A DNA stretch of 64,000 nucleotides. Origin: Megachile rotundata. Taxonomy: Eukaryota > Arthropoda > Insecta > Hymenoptera > Megachilidae. Within the stretch, counting starts at the first letter, position 1. Every line of letters starts with the position of its first letter. A program made the translations under genes and the position numbers. Below are positions 1 to 12,344 of this stretch, in pieces. Location: NCBI RefSeq assembly GCF_050947335.1, contig NW_027473519.1:62001-126000 (forward strand). The letters are read 5' to 3'. The notes beneath the pieces are model-generated. The model had not been told where the DNA came from and did not search any database. It was given only the letters and a program-made list of their open reading frames with translations.

Positions 1-52
1 ATTACAGCGGATATGCGCGAATTAGAGGCTGAATCGTGCGAAAATGAGCATA

Positions 53-69
53 ATTCGTTCAAAACGAGC
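53..69 (+). other. CENP-B-box-like 17-bp element (example; recurs in nearly every monomer)
   Basis: The 17 bases ATTCGTTCAAAACGAGC align with the published CENP-B box core nTTCGnnnnAnnCGGGn. TTCG, the central A, and C, G and the last G of CGGG match; only the third base of CGGG differs (A for G), giving 8 of 9 fixed positions. The ATTCGTGC form and the AACGTGC form also score 8/9; class B (CGATC) scores 7/9. Inside it TCGTT (55-59) and AACGA (63-67) form a dyad with a 3-base centre. Binding by any CENP-B-like or pogo-derived protein is inference only. Confidence 0.5.
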
Positions 70-334
70 AAAATTGTTCATTGTGGTGTTGTATTGTGCT
101 CAGATAGGATAACTTAACATAACTACATAGTACAGAGTCGAATTACAGCGGATATGTGCGAATTAGAGGCTGAATCGTGCGAAAATGAGCATAATTCGTG
201 CAAAACGAGCAAAATTGTTCATTGTGGTGTCGAATTATGCTCAGATAGGATAACTTAACATAACTAGATAGTACAGAGTCGAATTACAGCGGATATGTGC
301 GAATTAGAGGCTGAATCGTGCGAAAATGAGCATA

Positions 335-371
335 ATTCGTTCAAAACGAGCAAAATTCGTGCAAAACGAGC
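335..371 (+). other. Tandem pair of CENP-B-box-like elements in a 161-bp monomer (example)
   Basis: In the monomer beginning at 283 one element occupies 335-351 and a second 355-371, with starts exactly 20 bp apart. The first has GTTC and the second GTGC after TTC, so only the first keeps the full 5-base dyad. A 20-bp step is close to two helical turns, which places both elements on about the same DNA face. Roughly a quarter of monomers have this paired arrangement. Confidence 0.5.
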
Positions 372-624
372 AAAATTGTACATTGTGGTGTTGAATTGTG
401 CTCAGATAGGATAACGTAACATAACTAGATAGTACAGAGTCGAATTACAGCGGATATGTGCGAATTAGAGGCTGAATCGTGCGAAAATGAGCACAATTCG
501 TGCAAAACGAGCAAAATTGTGCATTGTGGTGTTGAATTGTGCTCAGATAGGATAACTTAACATAACTAGATAGTACAGAGTCGAATTACAGCGGATATGT
601 GCGAATTAGAGGCTGAATCGTTCG

Positions 625-679
625 AAAATGAGCAAAATTCGTTCAAAACGAGCAAAATTCGTGCAAAACGACCAAAATT
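625..679 (+). other. Phased A-tract run in a class C monomer (example)
   Basis: A4 tracts begin at 625, 634, 645, 654, 665 and 674, so spacings are 9, 11, 9, 11 and 9 bases (mean close to 10). Three of the six are A4T2. A-tracts repeated once per helical turn are the established signature of intrinsically curved DNA. The 141-bp monomer has only three tracts (monomer positions 41, 61, 70), so class C monomers should be appreciably more curved. Curvature itself was not computed. Confidence 0.7.
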
Positions 680-3600
680 GTTCATTGTGGTGTTGAATTG
701 TGCTCAGATAGGAGAACCTAACATAACTAGATAGTGCCGAGTCGAATTGCAGCGGATATGTGCGAATTAGAGGCTGAATCGTGCGAAAATGATCCTAATT
801 CGTGCAAAACGAGCAAAATTGTTCGTTGTGGTGTTGAATTGTGCTCAGATAGGATAACGTAACATAACTAGGTAGTACAGAGTCGAATTACAGCGGATAT
901 GTGCGAATTAGAGGCTGAATCGTTCGAAAATGAGCAAAATTCGTTCAAAACGAGCAAAATTCGTGCAAAACGAGCAAAATTGTTCATTGTGGTGTTGAAT
1001 TGTGCTCAGATAGGATAACTTAACATAACTAGATAGTACAGAGTCGAATTACAGCGGATATGTGCGAATTAGAGGCTGAATCGTTCGAAAATGAGCAAAA
1101 TTCGTTCAAAACGAGCAAAATTCGTGCAAAACGAGCAAAATTGTTCATTGTGGTGTTGAATTGTGCTCAGATAGGATAACTTAACATAACTAGATAGTAC
1201 AGAGTCGAATTACAGCGGATATGTGCGAATTAGAGGCTGAATCGTGCGAAAATGAGCACAATTCGTGCAAAACGAGCAAAATTGTTCATTGTGGTGATGA
1301 ATTGTGCTCAGATAGGATAACTTAACATAACTAGATAGTACAGAGTCGAATTACAGCGGATATGTGCGAATTAGAGGCTGAATCGTGCGAAAATGAGCAT
1401 AATTCGTTCGAAACGATCAAAATTGTTCCTTGTGGTGTTGAATTGTGCTCAGTTACGTTAACTTAACATGACTAGATATTACAGAGTCGAATTACAGCGG
1501 ATATGTGCGAACTAGAGGCTGAATCGTGCGAAAATGAGCATAATTCGTTCAAAACGAGCAAAATTGTTCATTGTGGTGTTGAATTGTGCTCAGATGGGAT
1601 AACTTAACATAACTAGATAGTACAGAGTGGAATTACAGCGGATATGTGCGAATTAGAGGCTGAATCGTGCGAAAATGAGCATAATCCGTTCAAAACGATC
1701 AAAATTGTTCATTGTGGTGTTGAATTGTGCTCAGTTACGATAACTTAACATGACTAGATAGTACAGAGTCGAATTACAGCGAATATCTGCGATTTAGAGG
1801 CTGAATCGTTCGAAAATGAGCAAAATTCGTTCAAAACGAGCAAAATTCGTGCAAAGCGAGCAAAATTGTTCATTGTGGTGTTGAATTGTGCTCAGATAGG
1901 ATAACTTAACATAACTACATAGTACAGAGTCGAATTACAGCGGATATGTGCGAATTAGAGGCTGAATCGTGCGAAAATGAGCATAATTCGTGCAAAACGA
2001 GCAAAATTGTTCATTGTGGTGTCGAATTATGCTCAGATAGGATAACTTAACATAACTAGATAGTACAGAGTCGAATTACAGCGGATATGTGCGAATTAGA
2101 GGCTGAATCGTGCGAAAATGAGCATAATTCGTTCAAAACGAGCAAAATTGTTCGTTGTGGTGTTGAATTGTGCTCAGATAGGATAACTTAACATAACTAG
2201 ATAGTACAGAGTGGAATTACAGCGGATATCTGCGAATTAGAGGCTGAATCGTTCGAAAATGAGCAAAATTCGTTCAAAACGAGCAAAATTCGTGCAAAAC
2301 GAGCAAAATTGTTCATTGTGGTGTTGAATTGTGCTCAGATAGGATAACTTAACATAACTAGATAGTACAGAGTCGAATTACAGCGGATATGTGCGAATTA
2401 GAGGCTGAATCGTGCGAAAATGAGCATAGTTCGTTCAAAACGATCAAAATTGTTCATTGTGGTGTTGAATTGTGCTCAGTTACGATAACTTAACATGACT
2501 AGATAGTACAGAGTCGAATTACAGCGGATATGTGCGAATTAGAGGCTGAATCGTGCGAAAATGAGCATAATTCGTTCAAAACGATCAACATTGTTCATTG
2601 TGGTGTTGAATTGTGCTCAGTTACGATAACTTAACATGGCTAGATAGTACAGAGTCGAATTACAGCGGATATGTGCGAATTAGAGGCTGAATCGTGCGAA
2701 AATGAGCATAATTCGTTCAAAACGAGCAAAATTGTTCATTGTGGTGTTGAATTGTGCTCAGATAGGATAACTTTACATAACTAGATAGTACAGAGTCGAA
2801 TTACAGCGGATATGTGCGAATTAGAGGCTGAATCGTGCGAAAATGAGCATAATTCGTGCAAAACGTGCAAAATTGTTCATTGTGGTGTTGAATTGTGCTC
2901 AGATAGGATAACTTAACATAACTAGATAGTACAGAGTCGAATTACAGCGGATATGTGCGAACTAGAGGCTGAATCGTGCGAAAATGAGCATAATTCGTTC
3001 AAAACGAGCAAAATTGTTCATTGTGGTGTTGAATTGTGCTCAGTTACGATAACTTAACATAACTAGATAGTACAGAGTCGAATTACAGCGGATATGTGCG
3101 AATTAGAGGCTGAAACGTTCGAAAATGAGCAAAATTCGTTCAAAACGAGCAAAATTCGTGCAAAACGAGCAAAATTGTTCATTGTGGTGTTGTATTGTGC
3201 TCAGATAGGATAACTTAACATAACTACATAGTACAGAGTCGAATTACAGCGGATATGTGCGAATTAGAGGCTGAATCGTGCGAAAATGAGCATAATTCGT
3301 GCAAAACGAGCAAAATTGTTCATTGTGGTGTCGAATTATGCTCAGATAGGATAACTTAACATAACTAGATAGTACAGAGTCGAATTACAGCGGATATGTG
3401 CGAATTAGAGGCTGAATCGTGCGAAAATGAGCATAATTCGTTCAAAACGAGCAAAATTCGTGCAAAACGAGCAAAATTGTACATTGTGGTGTTGAATTGT
3501 GCTCAGATAGGATAACGTAACATAACTAGATAGTACAGAGTCGAATTACAGCGGATATGTGCGAATTAGAGGCTGAATCGTGCGAAAATGAGCACAATTC

Positions 3601-4885
3601 GTGCAAAACGAGCAAAATTGTGCATTGTGGTGTTGAATTGTGCTCAGATAGGATAACTTAACATAACTAGATAGTACAGAGTCGAATTACAGCGGATATG
3701 TGCGAATTAGAGGCTGAATCGTTCGAAAATGAGCAAAATTCGTTCAAAACGAGCAAAATTCGTGCAAAACGACCAAAATTGTTCATTGTGGTGTTGAATT
3801 GTGCTCAGATAGGATAACCTAACATAACTAGATAGTGCCGAGTCGAATTGCAGCGGATATGTGCGAATTAGAGGCTGAATCGTGCGAAAATGATCCTAAT
3901 TCGTGCAAAACGAGCAAAATTGTTCGTTGTGGTGTTGAATTGTGCTCAGATAGGATAACGTAACATAACTAGGTAGTACAGAGTCGAATTACAGCGGATA
4001 TGTGCGAATTAGAGGCTGAATCGTTCGAAAATGAGCAAAATTCGTTCAAAACGAGCAAAATTCGTGCAAAACGAGCAAAATTGTTCATTGTGGTGTTGAA
4101 TTGTGCTCAGATAGGATAACTTAACATAACTAGATAGTACAGAGTCGAATTACAGCGGATATGTGCGAATTAGAGGCTGAATCGTTCGAAAATGAGCAAA
4201 ATTCGTTCAAAACGAGCAAAATTCGTGCAAAACGAGCAAAATTGTTCATTGTGGTGTTGAATTGTGCTCAGATAGGATAACTTAACATAACTAGATAGTA
4301 CAGAGTCGAATTACAGCGGATATGTGCGAATTAGAGGCTGAATCGTGCGAAAATGAGCACAATTCGTGCAAAACGAGCAAAATTGTTCATTGTGGTGATG
4401 AATTGTGCTCAGATAGGATAACTTAACATAACTAGATAGTACAGAGTCGAATTACAGCGGATATGTGCGAATTAGAGGCTGAATCGTGCGAAAATGAGCA
4501 TAATTCGTGCAAAACGTGCAAAATTGTTCATTGTGGTGTTGAATTGTGCTCAGTTACGATAACTTAACATGACTAGATAGTACAGAGTCGAATTACAGCG
4601 GATATGTGCGAATTAGAGGCTGAATCGTGCGAAAATGAGCATAATTCGTTCAAAACGAGCAAAATTGTTCATTGTGGTGTTGAATTGTGCTCAGTTACGA
4701 TAACTTAACATAACTAGATAGTACAGAGTCGAATTACAGCGGATATGTGCGAATTAGAGGCTGAATCGTGCGAAAATGAGCATAATTCGTGCAAAACGTA
4801 CAAAATTGTTCATTGTGGTGTCGAATTGTGCTCAGATAGGATAACTTAACATAACTAGATAGTACAGAGTCGAATTACAGCGGAT

Positions 4886-5900
4886 ATGTGCGAATTAGAG
4901 GCTGAATCGTTCGAAAATGAGCAAAATTCGTTCAAAACGAGCAAAATTCGTGCAAAACGAGCAAAATTGTTCATTGTGGTGTTGAATTGTGCTCAGATAG
5001 GATATCTTAACATAACTAGATAGTACAGAGTCGAATTACAGCGGATATGCGCGAATTAGAGGCTGAATCGTGTGAAAATGAGCATAATTCGTTCAAAACG
5101 ATCAAAATTGTTCATTGTGGTGTTGTATTGTGCTCAGTTACGATAACTTAACATGACTAGATAGTACAGAGTCGAATTACAGCGGATATGTGCGAATTAG
5201 AGGCTGAATCGTGCGAAAATGAGCATAATTCGTTCAAAACGAGCAAAATTGTTCGTTGTGGTGTTGAATTGTGCTCAGATAGGATAACTTAACATAACTA
5301 GATAGTACAGAGCCGAATTACAGCGGATATGTGCGAACTAGAGGCTGAATCGTGCGAAAATGAGCATAATTCGTTCAAAACGAGCAAAATTGTTCATTGT
5401 GGTGTTGAATTGTGCTCAGATAGGATATCTTAACATAACTAGATAGTACAGAGTCGAATTACAGCGGATATGCGCGAATTAGAGGCTGAATCGTGCGAAA
5501 ATGAGCATAATTCGTTCAAAACGAGCAAAATTGTTCATTGTGGTGTTGTATTGTGCTCAGATAGGATAACTTAACATAACTACATAGTACAGAGTCGAAT
5601 TACAGCGGATATGTGCGAATTAGAGGCTGAATCGTGCGAAAATGAGCATAATTCGTGCAAAACGAGCAAAATTGTTCATTGTGGTGTCGAATTATGCTCA
5701 GATAGGATAACTTAACATAACTAGATAGTACAGAGTCGAATTACAGCGGATATGTGCGAATTAGAGGCTGAATCGTGCGAAAATGAGCATAATTCGTTCA
5801 AAACGAGCAAAATTCGTGCAAAACGAGCAAAATTGTTCATTGTGGTGTTGAATTGTGCTCAGATAGGATATCTTAACATAACTAGATAGTACAGAGTCGA
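4886..5900. repeat. Part of the first 5.9-kb unit without a match in the second
   Basis: About seven monomers of classes A, B and C that lack a counterpart at +5880. It contains its own small tandem copy: the three-monomer block 5458-5900 (443 bp), starting ATGCGCG and ending with a class C monomer, repeats in order at 5901 onward, so the unit boundary itself has been duplicated. GATATCTTAAC occurs at about 5002, 5425 and 5868, just before each ATGCGCG monomer. Confidence 0.8.
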
Positions 5901-8900
5901 ATTACAGCGGATATGCGCGAATTAGAGGCTGAATCGTGCGAAAATGAGCATAATTCGTTCAAAACGAGCAAAATTGTTCATTGTGGTGTTGTATTGTGCT
6001 CAGATAGGATAACTTAACATAACTACATAGTACAGAGTCGAATTACAGCGGATATGTGCGAATTAGAGGCTGAATCGTGCGAAAATGAGCATAATTCGTG
6101 CAAAACGAGCAAAATTGTTCATTGTGGTGTCGAATTATGCTCAGATAGGATAACTTAACATAACTAGATAGTACAGAGTCGAATTACAGCGGATATGTGC
6201 GAATTAGAGGCTGAATCGTGCGAAAATGAGCATAATTCGTTCAAAACGAGCAAAATTCGTGCAAAACGAGCAAAATTGTACATTGTGGTGTTGAATTGTG
6301 CTCAGATAGGATAACGTAACATAACTAGATAGTACAGAGTCGAATTACAGCGGATATGTGCGAATTAGAGGCTGAATCGTGCGAAAATGAGCACAATTCG
6401 TGCAAAACGAGCAAAATTGTGCATTGTGGTGTTGAATTGTGCTCAGATAGGATAACTTAACATAACTAGATAGTACAGAGTCGAATTACAGCGGATATGT
6501 GCGAATTAGAGGCTGAATCGTTCGAAAATGAGCAAAATTCGTTCAAAACGAGCAAAATTCGTGCAAAACGACCAAAATTGTTCATTGTGGTGTTGAATTG
6601 TGCTCAGATAGGAGAACCTAACATAACTAGATAGTGCCGAGTCGAATTGCAGCGGATATGTGCGAATTAGAGGCTGAATCGTGCGAAAATGATCCTAATT
6701 CGTGCAAAACGAGCAAAATTGTTCGTTGTGGTGTTGAATTGTGCTCAGATAGGATAACGTAACATAACTAGGTAGTACAGAGTCGAATTACAGCGGATAT
6801 GTGCGAATTAGAGGCTGAATCGTTCGAAAATGAGCAAAATTCGTTCAAAACGAGCAAAATTCGTGCAAAACGAGCAAAATTGTTCATTGTGGTGTTGAAT
6901 TGTGCTCAGATAGGATAACTTAACATAACTAGATAGTACAGAGTCGAATTACAGCGGATATGTGGGAATTAGAGGCTGAATCGTTCGAAAATGAGCAAAA
7001 TTCGTTCAAAACGAGCAAAATTCGTGCAAAACGAGCAAAATTGTTCATTGTGGTGTTGAATTGTGCTCAGATAGGATAACTTAACATAACTAGATAGTAC
7101 AGAGTCGAATTACAGCGGATATGTGCGAATTAGAGGCTGAATCGTGCGAAAATGAGCACAATTCGTGCAAAACGAGCAAAATTGTTCATTGTGGTGATGA
7201 ATTGTGCTCAGATAGGATAACTTAACATAACTAGATAGTACAGAGTCGAATTACAGCGGATATGTGCGAATTAGAGGCTGAATCGTGCGAAAATGAGCAT
7301 AATTCGTTCGAAACGATCAAAATTGTTCCTTGTGGTGTTGAATTGTGCTCAGTTACGTTAACTTAACATGACTAGATATTACAGAGTCGAATTACAGCGG
7401 ATATGTGCGAACTAGAGGCTGAATCGTGCGAAAATGAGCATAATTCGTTCAAAACGAGCAAAATTGTTCATTGTGGTGTTGAATTGTGCTCAGATGGGAT
7501 AACTTAACATAACTAGATAGTACAGAGTGGAATTACAGCGGATATGTGCGAATTAGAGGCTGAATCGTGCGAAAATGAGCATAATCCGTTCAAAACGATC
7601 AAAATTGTTCATTGTGGTGTTGAATTGTGCTCAGTTACGATAACTTAACATGACTAGATAGTACAGAGTCGAATTACAGCGAATATCTGCGATTTAGAGG
7701 CTGAATCGTTCGAAAATGAGCAAAATTCGTTCAAAACGAGCAAAATTCGTGCAAAGCGAGCAAAATTGTTCATTGTGGTGTTGAATTGTGCTCAGATAGG
7801 ATAACTTAACATAACTACATAGTACAGAGTCGAATTACAGCGGATATGTGCGAATTAGAGGCTGAATCGTGCGAAAATGAGCATAATTCGTGCAAAACGA
7901 GCAAAATTGTTCATTGTGGTGTCGAATTATGCTCAGATAGGATAACTTAACATAACTAGATAGTACAGAGTCGAATTACAGCGGATATGTGCGAATTAGA
8001 GGCTGAATCGTGCGAAAATGAGCATAATTCGTTCAAAACGAGCAAAATTGTTCGTTGTGGTGTTGAATTGTGCTCAGATAGGATAACTTAACATAACTAG
8101 ATAGTACAGAGTGGAATTACAGCGGATATCTGCGAATTAGAGGCTGAATCGTTCGAAAATGAGCAAAATTCGTTCAAAACGAGCAAAATTCGTGCAAAAC
8201 GAGCAAAATTGTTCATTGTGGTGTTGAATTGTGCTCAGATAGGATAACTTAACATAACTAGATAGTACAGAGTCGAATTACAGCGGATATGTGCGAATTA
8301 GAGGCTGAATCGTGCGAAAATGAGCATAGTTCGTTCAAAACGATCAAAATTGTTCATTGTGGTGTTGAATTGTGCTCAGTTACGATAACTTAACATGACT
8401 AGATAGTACAGAGTCGAATTACAGCGGATATGTGCGAATTAGAGGCTGAATCGTGCGAAAATGAGCATAATTCGTTCAAAACGATCAACATTGTTCATTG
8501 TGGTGTTGAATTGTGCTCAGTTACGATAACTTAACATGGCTAGATAGTACAGAGTCGAATTACAGCGGATATGTGCGAATTAGAGGCTGAATCGTGCGAA
8601 AATGAGCATAATTCGTTCAAAACGAGCAAAATTGTTCATTGTGGTGTTGAATTGTGCTCAGATAGGATAACTTTACATAACTAGATAGTACAGAGTCGAA
8701 TTACAGCGGATATGTGCGAATTAGAGGCTGAATCGTGCGAAAATGAGCATAATTCGTGCAAAACGTGCAAAATTGTTCATTGTGGTGTTGAATTGTGCTC
8801 AGATAGGATAACTTAACATAACTAGATAGTACAGAGTCGAATTACAGCGGATATGTGCGAACTAGAGGCTGAATCGTGCGAAAATGAGCATAATTCGTTC

Positions 8901-10765
8901 AAAACGAGCAAAATTGTTCATTGTGGTGTTGAATTGTGCTCAGTTACGATAACTTAACATAACTAGATAGTACAGAGTCGAATTACAGCGGATATGTGCG
9001 AATTAGAGGCTGAAACGTTCGAAAATGAGCAAAATTCGTTCAAAACGAGCAAAATTGTTCATTGTGGTGTTGTATTGTGCTCAGATAGGATAACTTAACA
9101 TAACTACATAGTACAGAGTCGAATTACAGCGGATATGTGCGAATTAGAGGCTGAATCGTGCGAAAATGAGCATAATTCGTGCAAAACGAGCAAAATTGTT
9201 CATTGTGGTGTCGAATTATGCTCAGATAGGATAACTTAACATAACTAGATAGTACAGAGTCGAATTACAGCGGATATGTGCGAATTAGAGGCTGAATCGT
9301 GCGAAAATGAGCATAATTCGTTCAAAACGAGCAAAATTCGTGCAAAACGAGCAAAATTGTACATTGTGGTGTTGCATTGTGCTCAGATAGGATAACGTAA
9401 CATAACTAGATAGTACAGAGTCGAATTACAGCGGATATGTGCGAATTAGAGGCTGAATCGTGCGAAAATGAGCACAATTCGTGCAAAACGAGCAAAATTG
9501 TGCATTGTGGTGTTGAATTGTGCTCAGATAGGATAACTTAACATAACTAGATAGTACAGAGTCGAATTACAGCGGATATGTGCGAATTAGAGGCTGAATC
9601 GTTCGAAAATGAGCAAAATTCGTTCAAAACGAGCAAAATTCGTGCAAAACGACCAAAATTGTTCATTGTGGTGTTGAATTGTGCTCAGATAGGATAACCT
9701 AACATAACTAGATAGTGCCGAGTCGAATTGCAGCGGATATGTGCGAATTAGAGGCTGAATCGTGCGAAAATGATCCTAATTCGTGCAAAACGAGCAAAAT
9801 TGTTCGTTGTGGTGTTGAATTGTGCTCAGATAGGATAACGTAACATAACTAGGTAGTACAGAGTCGAATTACAGCGGATATGTGCGAATTAGAGGCTGAA
9901 TCGTTCGAAAATGAGCAAAATTCGTTCAAAACGAGCAAAATTCGTGCAAAACGAGCAAAATTGTTCATTGTGGTGTTGAATTGTGCTCAGATAGGATAAC
10001 TTAACATAACTAGATAGTACAGAGTCGAATTACAGCGGATATGTGCGAATTAGAGGCTGAATCGTTCGAAAATGAGCAAAATTCGTTCAAAACGAGCAAA
10101 ATTCGTGCAAAACGAGCAAAATTGTTCATTGTGGTGTTGAATTGTGCTCAGATAGGATAACTTAACATAACTAGATAGTACAGAGTCGAATTACAGCGGA
10201 TATGTGCGAATTAGAGGCTGAATCGTGCGAAAATGAGCACAATTCGTGCAAAACGAGCAAAATTGTTCATTGTGGTGATGAATTGTGCTCAGATAGGATA
10301 ACTTAACATAACTAGATAGTACAGAGTCGAATTACAGCGGATATGTGCGAATTAGAGGCTGAATCGTGCGAAAATGAGCATAATTCGTGCAAAACGTGCA
10401 AAATTGTTCATTGTGGTGTTGAATTGTGCTCAGTTACGATAACTTAACATGACTAGATAGTACAGAGTCGAATTACAGCGGATATGTGCGAATTAGAGGC
10501 TGAATCGTGCGAAAATGAGCATAATTCGTTCAAAACGAGCAAAATTGTTCATTGTGGTGTTGAATTGTGCTCAGTTACGATAACTTAACATAACTAGATA
10601 GTACAGAGTCGAATTACAGCGGATATGTGCGAATTAGAGGCTGAATCGTGCGAAAATGAGCATAATTCGTGCAAAACGTACAAAATTGTTCATTGTGGTG
10701 TCGAATTGTGCTCAGATAGGATAACTTAACATAACTAGATAGTACAGAGTCGAATTACAGCGGAT
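5901..10765. repeat. 5.9-kb (40-monomer) HOR, copy 2
   Basis: This is the second near-identical copy of 1-4885. Differences I noticed are few: GTGGGAATT for GTGCGAATT at 6965, TTGCATTG for TTGAATTG near 9374, and loss of one 20-bp box unit in the monomer near 8982-9122. Such high identity over 4.9 kb against much larger divergence between neighbouring monomers implies a recent block duplication. Confidence 0.93.
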
Positions 10766-10894
10766 ATGTGCGAACTAGAGGCTGAATCGTGCGAAAATGA
10801 GCATAATTCGTTCAAAACGATCAAAATTGTTCATTGTGGTGTTGAATTGTGCTCAGTTACGATAACTTAACATGACTAGATAGTACAGAGTCGA

Positions 10895-11055
10895 ATTACA
10901 GCGGATATGTGCGAATTAGAGGCTGAATCGTTCGAAAATGAGCAAAATTCGTTCAAAACGAGCAAAATTCGTGCAAAACGAGCAAAATTGTTCATTGTGG
11001 TGTTGAATTGTGCTCAGATAGGATAACTTAACATAACTAGATAGTACAGAGTCGA
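10895..11055 (+). repeat. Class C monomer, 161 bp (reference copy)
   Basis: Class C is class A plus one extra 20-bp sub-unit, ATTCGTGCAAAACGAGCAAA, inserted directly after the resident ATTCGTTCAAAACGAGCAAA. It usually also has ATCGTTCGAAAATGAGCAAA in place of ATCGTGCGAAAATGAGCATA, so three successive 20-mers become near-identical. It carries two CENP-B-box-like elements and six A4 tracts in helical phase. Because 20 is not a multiple of 3, it shifts any reading frame. About 115 monomers in the window have this length; a minority of those are the class D form. Confidence 0.94.
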
Positions 11056-12203
11056 ATTACAGCGGATATGTGCGAATTAGAGGCTGAATCGTGCGAAAAT
11101 GAGCATAATTCGTTCAAAACGATCAAAATTGTTCATTGTGGTGTTGAATTGTGCTCAGTTACGATAACTTAACATGACTAGATAGTACAGAGTCGAATTA
11201 CAGCGGATATGTGCGAATTAGAGGCTGAATCGTGCGAAAATGAGCATAATTCGTTCAAAACGAGCAAAATTGTTCATTGTGGTGTTGAATTGTGCTCAGT
11301 TACGATAACATAACATGACTAGATAGTACAGAGTCGAATTACAGCGGATATGTGCGAATTAGAGGCTGAATCGTGCGAAAATGAGCATAATTCGTTCAAA
11401 ACGAGCAAAATTGTTCATTGTGGTGTTGAATTGTGCTCAGTTACGATAACTTAACATGACTAGATAGTACAGAGTCGAATTACAGCGGATATGTGCGAAT
11501 TAGAGGCTGAATCGTTCGAAAATGAGCAAAATTCGTTCAAAACGAGCAAAATTCGTGCAAAACGAGCAAAATTGTTCATTGTGGTGTTGAATTGTGCTCA
11601 GATAGGATAACTTAACATAACTAGATAGTACAGAGTCGAATTACAGCGGATATGTGCGAATTAGAGGCTGAATCGTGCGAAAATGAGCATAATTCGTTCA
11701 AAACGATCAAAATTGTTCATTGTGGTGTTGAATTGTGCTCAGTTACGATAACTTAACATGACTAGATAGTACAGAGTCGAATTACAGCGGATATGTGCGA
11801 ATTAGAGGCTGAATCGTGCGAAAATGAGCATAATTCGTTCAAAACGAGCAAAATTGTTCATTGTGGTGTTGAATTGTGCTCAGTTACGATAACATAACAT
11901 GACTAGATAGTACAGAGTCGAATTACAGCGGATATGTGCGAATTAGAGGCTGAATCGTGCGAAAATGAGCATAATTCGTTCAAAACGAGCAAAATTGTTC
12001 ATTGTGGTGTTGAATTGTACTCAGATAGGATAAGTTAACATAACTAGATAGTACAGAGTCGAATTACAGCGGATATGTGCGAATTAGAGGCTGAATCGTG
12101 CGAAAATGAGCATAATTCGTTCAAAACGTGCAAAATTGTTCATTGTGGTGTTGAATTGTGCTCAGTTACGATAACTTAACATAACTAGATAGTACAGAGT
12201 CGA

Positions 12204-12344
12204 ATTACAGCGGATATGTGCGAATTAGAGGCTGAATCGTTCGAAAATGAGCAAAATTCGTTCAAAACGAGCAAAATTGTTCATTGTGGTGTTGAATTGT
12301 GCTCAGTTACGATAACTTAACATAACTAGATAGTACAGAGTCGA
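12204..12344 (+). repeat. Contracted class C monomer, 141 bp
   Basis: This copy has the class C signature ATCGTTCGAAAATGAGCAAA but only one box unit, returning it to 141 bp. Its downstream half carries GTTACG with CATAAC, a recombinant of A and B marks. Equivalent copies occur at 13513, 14379, 15869, 16715 and elsewhere, usually between a monomer with GTTACG/CATAAC and a class C monomer, so the contracted form has been spread within HOR blocks. Confidence 0.85.

Larger units (their letters stand above)
62..1407. repeat. 21-monomer sub-period inside the 5.9-kb HOR
   Basis: This roughly 1.35-kb run of nine to ten monomers reappears at 3163-4508 (offset 3101 bp), and both are copied again in the second HOR. 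The marker GGTGATGA falls at 1294, 4395, 7194 and 10275, i.e. steps of 3101, 2799 and 3081 bp. GGAGAACC is present in the first and third copies only, GGATAACC in the second and fourth, which orders the events: the sub-duplication came first, then the 5.9-kb duplication. Confidence 0.88.
1..4885. repeat. 5.9-kb (40-monomer) HOR, copy 1 repeated part
   Basis: This stretch matches 5901-10765. The offset is 5900 bp up to about 3160 and 5880 bp beyond, because copy 2 lost one 20-bp sub-unit near 9050. Shared oddities include ATGCGCGAATT at the start, GGAGAACC at 712, GGTGATGA at 1293, CTTTACATAAC at 2772, ACGATCAACATT at 2581 and AACGTACAAAATTG at 4796. The match ends near 4885, where copy 1 continues with a class C monomer and copy 2 with a GAACTAG class B monomer. 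Confidence 0.93.

Noticed and set aside
111..126. AT-rich ACTTAACATAACTAG stretch as a replication origin or ARS element
   Set aside because: It does not fit the yeast ARS consensus, and simple AT-richness repeated hundreds of times is no evidence of an origin.
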